DNA of 14,294 nucleotides from positions 1 through 14,294 of the forward strand of contig NZ_DYZA01000139.1 of the NCBI RefSeq assembly GCF_020741395.1. Reading direction: 5' to 3'. The notes under the pieces were generated by a model. The model was not told the DNA's origin. It worked only from the letters and a program-made list of their open reading frames with translations, and made no database searches. The number at the start of each line of letters is the position of its first letter. Positions within the stretch are counted from its first letter, which is position 1. Of this stretch, positions 1-6,265 are shown in pieces. The translations under genes and the position numbers were made by a program. The DNA is from Mailhella massiliensis (lineage in GTDB: Bacteria > Desulfobacterota > Desulfovibrionia > Desulfovibrionales > Desulfovibrionaceae).

Positions 1-237
1 GTGGAGCTGAAGAAAAAACGCAGAGGCAAGGCACGTCGGGCGTACAGAAGCGAAAGACAGCTCTCCATTTCCCGCGGGATGCAGGCAAAGCGGATGCTGT
101 CTTTCTCCCGGAGCCCGGCAGAGACGGCTCTTTACCGGAGAATATCGCGCTCCCGCCTTCCTCTCCCTTTTTTCCGTCACATCCGATATTCTCCTGAGCG
201 ACGGCAAAGAAGAAACGCATCGCAAGCGCGGCGCGCC
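1..237. other. Upstream region with no convincing gene
   Basis: I see no credible gene here. A GTG-initiated open frame runs from base 1 to 279, but its product is an Arg/Ser-rich string with no recognisable family or internal structure. It also runs through the putative gcv promoter. The only clear structure is the inverted repeat listed separately at 137-194. The left edge may cut into the tail of an upstream gene, but nothing in the sequence shows this. Confidence 0.5.
137..194. repeat. 11-bp perfect inverted repeat with 36-nt spacer
   Basis: The arm GGAGAATATCG at 137-147 is the exact reverse complement of CGATATTCTCC at 184-194. The 36-nt spacer is pyrimidine-rich. As RNA this would be a long-loop hairpin; as DNA the two AT-rich half-sites could be an operator. 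It lies about 45 bp upstream of the putative -35 box of the glycine operon. There is no T-tract directly after the right arm, so it does not look like a classical terminator. Function unknown. Confidence 0.55.
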
Positions 238-266
238 TTGACCTTGTTCCCTGCCCGTGGTACTGT
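238..266 (+). promoter_or_regulatory. Putative sigma70-type promoter of the gcv operon
   Basis: TTGACC (238-243, 5 of 6 matches to the -35 consensus) is separated by 17 bp from TACTGT (261-266, 3 of 6 matches to the -10). TG at 258-259, one base upstream of the -10, gives an extended -10 element that could compensate for the weak hexamer. Transcription would start near 273, about 65 nt before the riboswitch. The call rests on motif reading alone. Confidence 0.45.
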
Positions 267-336
267 ACAAGCAATTTAGAACGGCAGTTTTTCTGTGGTT
301 CTTTCAAACGCATAGGGCAGGCATGGATTTGGATGA

Positions 337-484
337 AGGATCCGGGAGAGGCCACCTGTGGTGGAGCCGAAGGGGCTGCGAGAACTCTCAGGCAAAAGGA
401 CCGGTTCTGGACAAACTCTGGAAAGCAGCGCTGCACCAATGAGGCAATCCGCAAGGCGGAGAATCTTTCAGGTTAGTAACAGAG
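337..484 (+). promoter_or_regulatory. Tandem glycine riboswitch (two aptamers)
   Basis: Aptamer 1 spans about 342-404. Outer stem CCGG (342-345) pairs with CCGG (401-404), and GAGAG (346-350) pairs with CTCTC (385-389). It contains the family hallmarks CCGAAGGGGC (367-376) and CTCTCAGGCAAAAGGAC (385-401). A short linker with TGGACAAA joins it to aptamer 2, where P1 CTCTG (416-420) pairs with CAGAG (480-484) and GAAAG (421-425) with CTTTC (465-469). Aptamer 2 is more divergent in its core. Riboswitches of this family bind glycine and control gcv genes. The 3' strand of the second P1 shares bases 481-484 with the following terminator, so glycine binding should favour read-through into gcvT. Confidence 0.93.
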
Positions 485-525
485 GCACAGATGGCGAAGT
501 CGTTCGTTGTCTGTGCCTCTTTTTT
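481..525 (+). terminator. Intrinsic terminator forming the riboswitch expression platform
   Basis: AGAGGCACAGA (481-491) pairs perfectly with TCTGTGCCTCT (510-520). The stem can extend inwards through 492-498 and 503-509 with some G-U pairs, leaving a GTCG loop. A run of six T (520-525) follows, of which the first can also pair with the base of the stem. The 5' arm begins with the bases that close P1 of the second glycine aptamer, so the two structures are mutually exclusive. It ends 27 nt before the gcvT start codon. Confidence 0.9.
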
Positions 526-552
526 ATTCCCCCTTTTCCGAGGAGAAGGCCC

Positions 553-1635
553 ATGGAGCTGAAAACCCCTCTTTACGATGTCCACATCGCGGAAGGCGGC
601 AAAATCGTACCCTTTGCCGGCTATCTGCTCCCCGTACAGTACGGGAGCGGCGTCATCAAGGAACACATGGCCGTACGGCAGGCGGCCGGCCTGTTCGACG
701 TGTCCCACATGGGAGAAATCCGTTTTTCCGGACCTTCTGCGCTGGAAACGCTGAACCGCCTGCTCACCAACGACTTCACGAACATGCCCGTGGGCAAGGT
801 GCGCTACAGCATCATGTGCAATGAAAAAGGCGGCGTCATCGACGACCTCATCATCTACAAATTCGGAGAGGAGGAATACCTTGCCGTAGTCAACGCGGCC
901 AACCGCCACAAGGACTACGCCCACATGGCTGCGAACCTTCTTCCCGGTACAATGGCTGAGGACATTTCCGATTCCGTGGCCCAGCTTGCCCTTCAGGGCC
1001 CGGCCTCTCCCGCCATTCTCGCAAAGCTTCTCCCCGAAGACGCCATGCCGAAAAAATACTACACCGCCGTGCGCGATATTTCCATAAACGGCATGGCCTG
1101 CATGATCTCCCGTACGGGCTACACCGGTGAGGCAGGTTATGAAATCTACACTGCACCGGAAAACGCCGTCCCGCTCTGGAAGCTGCTGCGCGAAGCGGGA
1201 AAGGAGGAAGGGCTCATCCCCTGCGGGCTCGGCGCACGCGACACTCTGCGCCTTGAGGCCGCCATGCCCCTGTACGGTCACGAAATGGATGAAGAGATCA
1301 CCCCCCTTGAGGCCGGGCTTGCCTTCGGGGTGAAGATGGACAAGCCGGACTTCATCGGCAGATCCGCCCTGGTGGAGGCGGGAGAGCCTTCCCGCGTGCG
1401 CGTAGGCCTCGTCATGACGGGCAGAGGCATCGCGCGCGAGCATCAGGATGTGTATCTCGGGAATACGCTCATCGGCGCGACCACCTCGGGCACACACTGC
1501 CCCGCCGTGGGCAAGGCCGTGGCCATGGCCCTTGTGAAAGCTTCGCACAGCGCCCCGGGCACCGTGGTTGAGGTGGACATACGCGGCCGCCGTGTGAGCG
1601 CCGAAATCGTCCCCCTGCCCTTCTACAAACGCTGA
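553..1635 (+). CDS. gcvT: Glycine cleavage system T-protein (aminomethyltransferase)
   Basis: This protein transfers the methylene group from the aminomethyl-lipoyl arm of H-protein to tetrahydrofolate, giving 5,10-methylene-THF and releasing ammonia. The ATG at 553 is chosen because AGGAGAAGG (541-549) sits just upstream and because the 360-residue product has the usual family length. The frame is open further upstream, but that part overlaps the riboswitch and terminator. Family hallmarks are LFDVSHMGE near residue 52, GGVIDDLI near residues 93-100 and RTGYTGEAGYEIY in the second half. D97 in GGVIDDLI corresponds to the catalytic Asp known from E. coli GcvT. It is the first gene of gcvT-H-PA-PB and is controlled by the glycine riboswitch directly upstream. 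Confidence 0.96.
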   Translation: MELKTPLYDVHIAEGGKIVPFAGYLLPVQYGSGVIKEHMAVRQAAGLFDVSHMGEIRFSGPSALETLNRLLTNDFTNMPVGKVRYSIMCNEKGGVIDDLIIYKFGEEEYLAVVNAANRHKDYAHMAANLLPGTMAEDISDSVAQLALQGPASPAILAKLLPEDAMPKKYYTAVRDISINGMACMISRTGYTGEAGYEIYTAPENAVPLWKLLREAGKEEGLIPCGLGARDTLRLEAAMPLYGHEMDEEITPLEAGLAFGVKMDKPDFIGRSALVEAGEPSRVRVGLVMTGRGIAREHQDVYLGNTLIGATTSGTHCPAVGKAVAMALVKASHSAPGTVVEVDIRGRRVSAEIVPLPFYKR

Positions 1636-1685
1636 ACCTCGTCCTGTTCCCGCAACGCCAACCATTTATCCCACTGGAGAGCACC

Positions 1686-2069
1686 ATGTCCAACATTCCC
1701 GCCGAACTCAAGTACACCGCTTCCCATGAATGGATCAAAACCGAAGGCGACCTCTACGTCATCGGCCTTACCGACTTTGCTCAGAGCGCCCTCGGCGACA
1801 TTGTGTTCATCGAACTTCCGCAGGAAGGCGACGCCGTGACCATGGGCGAGTCCTTCGCCGACGTGGAATCCGTGAAGGCCGTCTCCGGCGTGTTCAGCCC
1901 CGTATCCGGCACCGTGGCCGCCGTGAACGAAGCCCTTACCGAAAACCCCGCCCTGCTCAACGAAGCGCCCTACGATGCCTGGCTCATTAAGGTTTCCGGT
2001 GCGGAGAGCGTGGGCGAACTCCTCGACGCCGCAGGCTATGAGGCCGTGTGCAAGGCCGAGGAGGCGTAG
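1686..2069 (+). CDS. gcvH: Glycine cleavage system H-protein (lipoyl carrier)
   Basis: The 127-residue lipoyl-domain protein shuttles the aminomethyl group from the P-protein to T-protein and its reduced lipoyl arm to the L-protein. The start has SASHEW-like family context (TASHEWIK, residues 11-18), then GLTDFAQSALGDIVF (27-41). The lipoylation site is K64 in ESVKAVS. An SD-like TGGAGA (1675-1680) precedes the ATG by 5 nt. It follows gcvT after a 50-nt gap with no terminator and is followed almost directly by gcvPA. Length and motifs are typical. Lipoylation would need a ligase or LipA/LipB encoded elsewhere. Confidence 0.97.
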   Translation: MSNIPAELKYTASHEWIKTEGDLYVIGLTDFAQSALGDIVFIELPQEGDAVTMGESFADVESVKAVSGVFSPVSGTVAAVNEALTENPALLNEAPYDAWLIKVSGAESVGELLDAAGYEAVCKAEEA

Positions 2070-2070
2070 C

Positions 2071-3387
2071 ATGGGAAGCTACATTCCCGCAACCGGAGAA
2101 GAAAGAAAGGCCATGCTTGCCTCGCTCGGCCTTTCTTCCATGGAAGAGCTTTTTCAGGTAGTGCCCGACGAAGCGCGCGTTCATGAACTGAACCTGCCCG
2201 AAGGCCTGAGTGAAATGGAAGTTGCGCGGAAGGTGGGCTCCCTTGCGGAAAAGAATGTGCGCTTCCGCAGTGTGTTCCGCGGTGCGGGTGCATACCGCCA
2301 CTTCATTCCCTCCATCGTGAAGACGGTGACTTCCAAGGAGGAATTCGTCACGGCCTACACACCCTATCAGGCGGAAATCAGCCAAGGTGTGCTGCAATCC
2401 ATCTTTGAATATCAGACGCAGATATGCGAGCTCACCGGCATGGACGTGTCCAACGCATCCGTGTACGACGGGGCCGTGGCCGCGGCCGAGGCCTGCCTCA
2501 TGTGCCTGGAGCGGCGCAGAAACGGCGTCATTCTCGCGGGCACGGCCGACCCTCAGGTGCGCGAAGTGGTGGAAACCTACTGTGAAAGCCGGAGCGTACC
2601 CGTCACCGTGCTTCCCTCCTCCGGTGGGACCACCCGCGTGAATGACCTGCGCGCCGCGCTTTCGGAAGGCACGGCCTGCGTTTATGTACAGAGCCCCAAC
2701 TACTACGGCGTGCTGGAAGACATGGACGCCATCACGGCTGCGGCGCACGAAGCCGGAGCAAGGGTCGTCATGGGCGCGAACCCCATTTCTCTCGGAATTC
2801 TGAAAACTCCCGGGGAATACGGAGCCGACATAGCCGTGGGCGAAGGGCAGCCTCTCGGCATGCCTCTCGGCTTCGGCGGGCCTTATCTCGGCTTCATGGC
2901 CTGCAAAAAGGAACTCATGCGCCGCCTGCCCGGCCGCATCGTGGGCGAAACGACGGATGGGGAAGGACGCCGCTGCTTCGTGCTCACCCTTCAGGCCCGC
3001 GAGCAGCACATACGCCGCGAAAAGGCATCCTCCAACATCTGTTCCAACGAAGCCCTCTGCGCCATGACGGCTTCGGTCTACCTCGCGGCCATGGGGCCGC
3101 AGGGGCTTGCCCGCGTGGCGGAAAATTCCGCTGCCCATGCCCATTATCTGGCAAAAGAACTCTCCTCCGTGCCCGGGTTCTCCCTGCGTCATCACGGGGA
3201 ATTCTTCCATGAATTTCTCACGGATTGCCCCATGGACCCGGAGCTTCTCTGCAAGAAGCTGGCAGAGCGGGGCATACTCGGCGGCCTGCCCGTGGAAGGC
3301 GGCATTCTGTGGTGCTGCACCGAGCTTTGCACCAGAAGCGACATGGATGAACTCGTCACCGCCATCCGGGAGGTATGCGCACAATGA
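2071..3387 (+). CDS. gcvPA: Glycine dehydrogenase (decarboxylating) subunit 1, P-protein alpha
   Basis: This is the N-terminal half of the split P-protein, which with GcvPB forms the PLP-dependent decarboxylase that loads glycine onto H-protein. The ATG at 2071 lies one base after the gcvH stop, with GAGGAGG (2058-2064) as SD inside the gcvH 3' end. The product has 438 residues, normal for the alpha subunit. Recognisable segments are TPYQAEISQG (97-106), LTGMDVSNAS (121-130), YDGA (132-135) and a glycine-rich PLGMPLGFGGP stretch. This subunit has no PLP-binding lysine motif, as expected for the family. Its last codons overlap the gcvPB start. A split alpha/beta P-protein is common in Firmicutes, Archaea and delta-proteobacteria. 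Confidence 0.95.
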   Translation: MGSYIPATGEERKAMLASLGLSSMEELFQVVPDEARVHELNLPEGLSEMEVARKVGSLAEKNVRFRSVFRGAGAYRHFIPSIVKTVTSKEEFVTAYTPYQAEISQGVLQSIFEYQTQICELTGMDVSNASVYDGAVAAAEACLMCLERRRNGVILAGTADPQVREVVETYCESRSVPVTVLPSSGGTTRVNDLRAALSEGTACVYVQSPNYYGVLEDMDAITAAAHEAGARVVMGANPISLGILKTPGEYGADIAVGEGQPLGMPLGFGGPYLGFMACKKELMRRLPGRIVGETTDGEGRRCFVLTLQAREQHIRREKASSNICSNEALCAMTASVYLAAMGPQGLARVAENSAAHAHYLAKELSSVPGFSLRHHGEFFHEFLTDCPMDPELLCKKLAERGILGGLPVEGGILWCCTELCTRSDMDELVTAIREVCAQ

Positions 3388-4823
3388 AACTCCTTTTTGA
3401 AAGAAGCCGCCCCGGGCGCTGCGAAAGCCTCATCCCCGCCTGCGACGTGGAAAAGGCGCAGTTTTCTTCTTCCCGGCTGCGCGCCGCCGCTCCCCGCCTG
3501 CCGGAAATGGCGGAAGTGGATCTCGGCCGCCACTATACGGAACTCGCCTCCCAGACGCACGGCGTGAACAAGGGCTTCTACCCCCTGGGTTCCTGCACCA
3601 TGAAGTACAACCCCAGGGTGAACGAGGAAATGGCCGCCCTGCCGGGCTTTACCGATATACACCCCCTCCAGCCGGAAGAAAGCGCCCAGGGCTGCCTTGA
3701 AACGCTTTATGAGGCGGAAAGGCTGCTTTGTGAAATCACCGGCATGGACGGCATGACTTTTCAGCCCGCCGCCGGGGCGCACGGCGAATACACCGGCCTT
3801 CTGCTCATCCGCCGCTATCATCAGTCAAGGGGGGATACGGCGCGTACGAAGATCATCGTGCCCGATTCCGCCCACGGCACCAATCCCGCCTCCGCCACCA
3901 TGGCGGGCTTCACCGTAGTTTCCGTACCCTCCAACGCCGAAGGCGGCGTGGACATTGAGGCGCTCAAAAAGGCCGTGGGGCCGGATACGGCCGGGCTCAT
4001 GCTCACCAACCCCAACACCGTGGGCCTGTTCGATCCCCATATTCTCGATATCACGCGCATCGTGCACGAGGCAGGGGGCCTCTGCTACTACGACGGCGCG
4101 AACCTCAACGCCGTCATGGGCCATGCCCGCCCCGGCGACATGGGCTTCGACTGCGTGCACCTCAATCTGCACAAAACCTTCTCCACGCCCCACGGCGGCG
4201 GCGGGCCGGGCTGCGGCCCGGCGGGCTGCAAGGCCTTTCTCGAACCCTTCCTGCCCGGCCCCCGCGTACGGAAGAAAGAAGACCGCTTCATGTTCTTCAG
4301 GCCGGAACAAAGCATGGGCAGGGTGCGTTCCTTCTACGGCAACTTCCTTGTAGCCGTGAAGGCGCTCACCTATATCCTCACCCTGGGGCGCGAGGGGATT
4401 CCTGAAGCTTCGGCCGTGGCCGTGCTCAACGCCAACTACCTCATGAAGAAGCTCGCCGACCACTACGATATGGCCTACGATACGCTCTGCATGCATGAAT
4501 TCGTCATGTCGCTGGAAAAGCAGAAGAACGAAATGGGCGTCTCCGCCATGGACGTGGCGAAATCGCTCCTGGACTACGGCATCCATCCGCCGACCATGTA
4601 CTTCCCGCTCATCGTGCACGAAGCTCTCATGGTGGAGCCGACGGAGACCGAAAGCCCCGAAACGCTGGACAACGCGGCGGATGCCTTCATCGCCATTCTG
4701 GAACAGGCGAAAAAGGATGCCGCATACCTGCACGGCGCCCCGCACCGCTGCCCCATCGGCAGGCCGGATGAAGTGCGCGCCGCGCGCACGCCCGTGCTGC
4801 GTTATGATTTCGGACAGGGATAA
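3384..4823 (+). CDS. gcvPB: Glycine dehydrogenase (decarboxylating) subunit 2, P-protein beta
   Basis: This is the catalytic PLP-binding half of the split P-protein. The start at 3384 forms an ATGA overlap with the gcvPA stop, and GGGAGG (3368-3373) lies 10 nt upstream. An in-frame ATG at 3375 is only 1 nt from that SD, so I prefer 3384. The 479-residue product shows GFYPLGSCTMKYNP (64-77), typical of the beta subunit. It also has the PLP site HLNLHKTFSTPHGGGG, where K264 is the predicted Schiff-base lysine. The stop codon TAA is itself the three-base loop of a small CAGGGA/TCCCTG hairpin (4815-4829). Last gene of the glycine cleavage operon; the overlap implies translational coupling with gcvPA. 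Confidence 0.95.
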   Translation: MKLLFERSRPGRCESLIPACDVEKAQFSSSRLRAAAPRLPEMAEVDLGRHYTELASQTHGVNKGFYPLGSCTMKYNPRVNEEMAALPGFTDIHPLQPEESAQGCLETLYEAERLLCEITGMDGMTFQPAAGAHGEYTGLLLIRRYHQSRGDTARTKIIVPDSAHGTNPASATMAGFTVVSVPSNAEGGVDIEALKKAVGPDTAGLMLTNPNTVGLFDPHILDITRIVHEAGGLCYYDGANLNAVMGHARPGDMGFDCVHLNLHKTFSTPHGGGGPGCGPAGCKAFLEPFLPGPRVRKKEDRFMFFRPEQSMGRVRSFYGNFLVAVKALTYILTLGREGIPEASAVAVLNANYLMKKLADHYDMAYDTLCMHEFVMSLEKQKNEMGVSAMDVAKSLLDYGIHPPTMYFPLIVHEALMVEPTETESPETLDNAADAFIAILEQAKKDAAYLHGAPHRCPIGRPDEVRAARTPVLRYDFGQG

Positions 4824-4852
4824 TCCCTGAGAAAAAAACGGCGCGCTGCAGT

Positions 4853-4898
4853 AAAAAAAGGCCCGGCCCCGGACGTACCTGCGTTCCGACCGGGCCTT
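4853..4898 (-). terminator. Hairpin with U-tract facing the minus strand
   Basis: AAGGCCCGG (4858-4866) pairs with CCGGGCCTT (4890-4898), with a further inner helix CGGA/TCCG (4870-4873 with 4885-4888). On the plus strand the stem is preceded by seven A (4853-4859). Read on the minus strand it is a GC-rich stem followed by a U7 run, a classical intrinsic terminator. On the plus strand the tail is only TTGCTGCTTCC, so termination of the gcv transcript would be weaker. No minus-strand gene is evident to its right. Confidence 0.6.
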
Positions 4899-5104
4899 GC
4901 TGCTTCCGGTACCGCCACGATGCACAGGAGAAGCCCTCTTCCGCCTTTCTTCTGCACATTTTTCCGATCCGGCCATGTCTCTCCCCCCCATGTCGCAGGG
5001 GCTGTTCAACCTCTCACAAAAAAAGCATGGATGCCCTTCCCGGAGAGCAGGCTGCTCTGCTTTCCCCGAAGAAGCCGCCTGCGGGGAAAGGCTTCCATAC
5101 GCCT
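4899..5104. other. Intergenic stretch, hairpins only
   Basis: I see no gene I can support. Two compact inverted repeats are present. AGAGCA (5044-5049) pairs with TGCTCT (5053-5058) around a 3-nt loop. CTTTCCCCG (5060-5068) pairs with CGGGGAAAG (5082-5090) around a 13-nt loop. Neither is followed by a convincing T-run. Open frames here have no SD, no family resemblance and compositions that track the background. Confidence 0.5.
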
Positions 5105-5134
5105 CTTGCGAAGCACCTTGAAAAGGGCTATATT
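5105..5134 (+). promoter_or_regulatory. Candidate promoter of the purine operon
   Basis: TTGCGA (5105-5110, 4 of 6 matches to -35) is spaced 18 bp from TATATT (5129-5134, 5 of 6 matches to -10), in a locally AT-richer stretch. Transcription would begin near 5141, giving a leader of about 430 nt before purC. This is the best promoter-like pair I find between gcvPB and purC; it is a motif call only. Confidence 0.45.
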
Positions 5135-5140
5135 GATTCT

Positions 5141-5571
5141 TTGTTTTTCCTTCAATCTAACAACATGAACGCGATGAGCACTCAGCCGGCCCTCACCGGG
5201 AGCCATTACACGAAGAAAAACGCCGCAAAAACGCATGCCCCGGCACGCTCCTGCGGCCTTGGCGCGCACCCTGCATCCACAGCGCTCTTCGTCCGCATCC
5301 ATGTTGTTGCCATGCCCGCGAAGCTCCGCCTGAAAGAAGTAAAGGCAGAGAACAACCTCGCGCAGGCATGGTATACGGAAGGGAACCGTATCATGTCACA
5401 CCAAGAGGGGCAGCCTGTCCACCGGGAGCAAGGCTGCCCCTCTCATGTTCTTTTCGGCGCGGGCGCGCCCTGCGGACACGGAGGCGGAGCGGGCTCCCGC
5501 TTTCTCTTCCCCGCTTTGCCCGCCCTTCACTGCATATTCACACCCCAACACCCCTCAGGGAGGAATTTCTC
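5141..5571 (+). promoter_or_regulatory. Long candidate leader RNA of the purC operon
   Basis: No credible gene lies here. Structure seen: AACAACATG (5159-5167) pairs perfectly with CATGTTGTT (5300-5308), and GATG (5173-5176) can pair with CATC (5296-5299) just inside, closing a domain of about 130 nt. A small hairpin ATACGG/CCGTAT (5373-5378 with 5386-5391) follows, then a strong terminator-like hairpin (5404-5443). The ten bases CACCGGGAGC occur twice, at 5194-5203 and in the loop of the last hairpin at 5420-5429. I found no match to the purine, PRPP, ZTP or THF riboswitch consensus as I remember them. A regulatory leader is an inference. Confidence 0.35.
5404..5454 (+). terminator. Terminator-like hairpin (possible attenuator) before purC
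   Basis: AGAGGGGCAGCCT (5404-5416) pairs perfectly with AGGCTGCCCCTCT (5431-5443), a 13-bp stem with a 14-nt loop. The downstream tract CATGTTCTTTT is T-rich but starts with four mixed bases, so termination efficiency is uncertain. It lies about 265 nt downstream of the candidate start site and 128 nt before purC. It could end a small RNA, or act as an attenuator for the operon. Confidence 0.5.
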
Positions 5572-6252
5572 ATGAATCTTGTCTACACCGGAAAAACCAA
5601 GAACGTGTACGCTCTGGACAACGGCAACTATCTTCTGAAGTTCAAGGACGACTGCACCGGCAAGGACGGCGTGTTCGATCCCGGCGAAAACTCCGTAGGC
5701 CTCACCATCGAAGGCGTGGGCGACGTCAACCTCCGCATGTCCATCTACTTCTTCGAAAAGATCAACGCCGCCGGCATCAAGACCCACTATGTGAACGCCA
5801 ACCTCGCCGATACCACCATGGAAGTGCTCCCCGCCAAGGTCTTCGGCAAGGGGCTTGAAGTCATCTGCCGTCTCAAGGCCGTGGGCAGCTTCCTGCGCCG
5901 CTACAGCGACTATGTGGAATCCGGGGCCGACCTTCCCGCCTATGTGGAAACCACCTTCAAGAACGACGACCTCGGCGATCCTCTGGTCACCAAGGACGGT
6001 CTCGTGGTACTCGGCGTCATGACGGAACAGCAGTATGAAGATATCAAGGACATGACGCAGAAGATCACCCGCATCGTGGCCGACGACCTCGCCGAAAAGG
6101 GCCTTACCCTCTACGATATCAAATTCGAATACGGCTACGACGCCGACGGCAAAGTCATGCTCATCGATGAAATCGCCTCCGGCAACATGCGCGTGTACAA
6201 GGACGGCGAGTACATCGACCCCATGACGCTCTCCAAGCTCTTCTTCGCGTAG
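5572..6252 (+). CDS. purC: Phosphoribosylaminoimidazolesuccinocarboxamide (SAICAR) synthase-like, short divergent form
   Basis: PurC couples CAIR and aspartate with ATP hydrolysis to give SAICAR. AGGGAGGA (5557-5564) precedes the ATG at 5572 by 7 nt. The 226-residue product has YTGKTKNVY (5-13), the family signature YDIKFEYG (181-188) and LIDEI (197-201). It departs from the E. coli type in several ways. RNRAAGS becomes RLKAVGS (100-106). The SPDxxRxW segment after DE becomes ASGNMRVY (202-209). The C-terminal helix of about 20 residues is missing, so it ends SKLFFA. It is the first gene of purC-purF-purM-purL. SAICAR synthase remains the best call from context and signature, but the altered substrate loops leave some doubt about the exact substrate. 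Confidence 0.85.
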   Translation: MNLVYTGKTKNVYALDNGNYLLKFKDDCTGKDGVFDPGENSVGLTIEGVGDVNLRMSIYFFEKINAAGIKTHYVNANLADTTMEVLPAKVFGKGLEVICRLKAVGSFLRRYSDYVESGADLPAYVETTFKNDDLGDPLVTKDGLVVLGVMTEQQYEDIKDMTQKITRIVADDLAEKGLTLYDIKFEYGYDADGKVMLIDEIASGNMRVYKDGEYIDPMTLSKLFFA

Positions 6253-6265
6253 GAGCTAAAGAACC

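Noticed and set aside
358..552. Upstream extension of the gcvT reading frame
   Set aside because: The extension would translate the riboswitch and terminator. The ATG at 553 has a good SD and gives the normal T-protein length and N-terminus.
4889..4930. SRP RNA-like string on the minus strand (CCGGAAGCAGCAAGG)
   Set aside because: It only partly resembles the SRP domain IV core, lacking the second GGA of CCGGAAGGAAGCAGC. I could not fold a convincing flanking helix from the surrounding sequence.
5027..5575. Plus-strand open frame of 182 codons in the gcvPB-purC gap
   Set aside because: It spans the candidate promoter and all leader hairpins and runs past the purC start codon. It has low-complexity content and matches no family I recognise.
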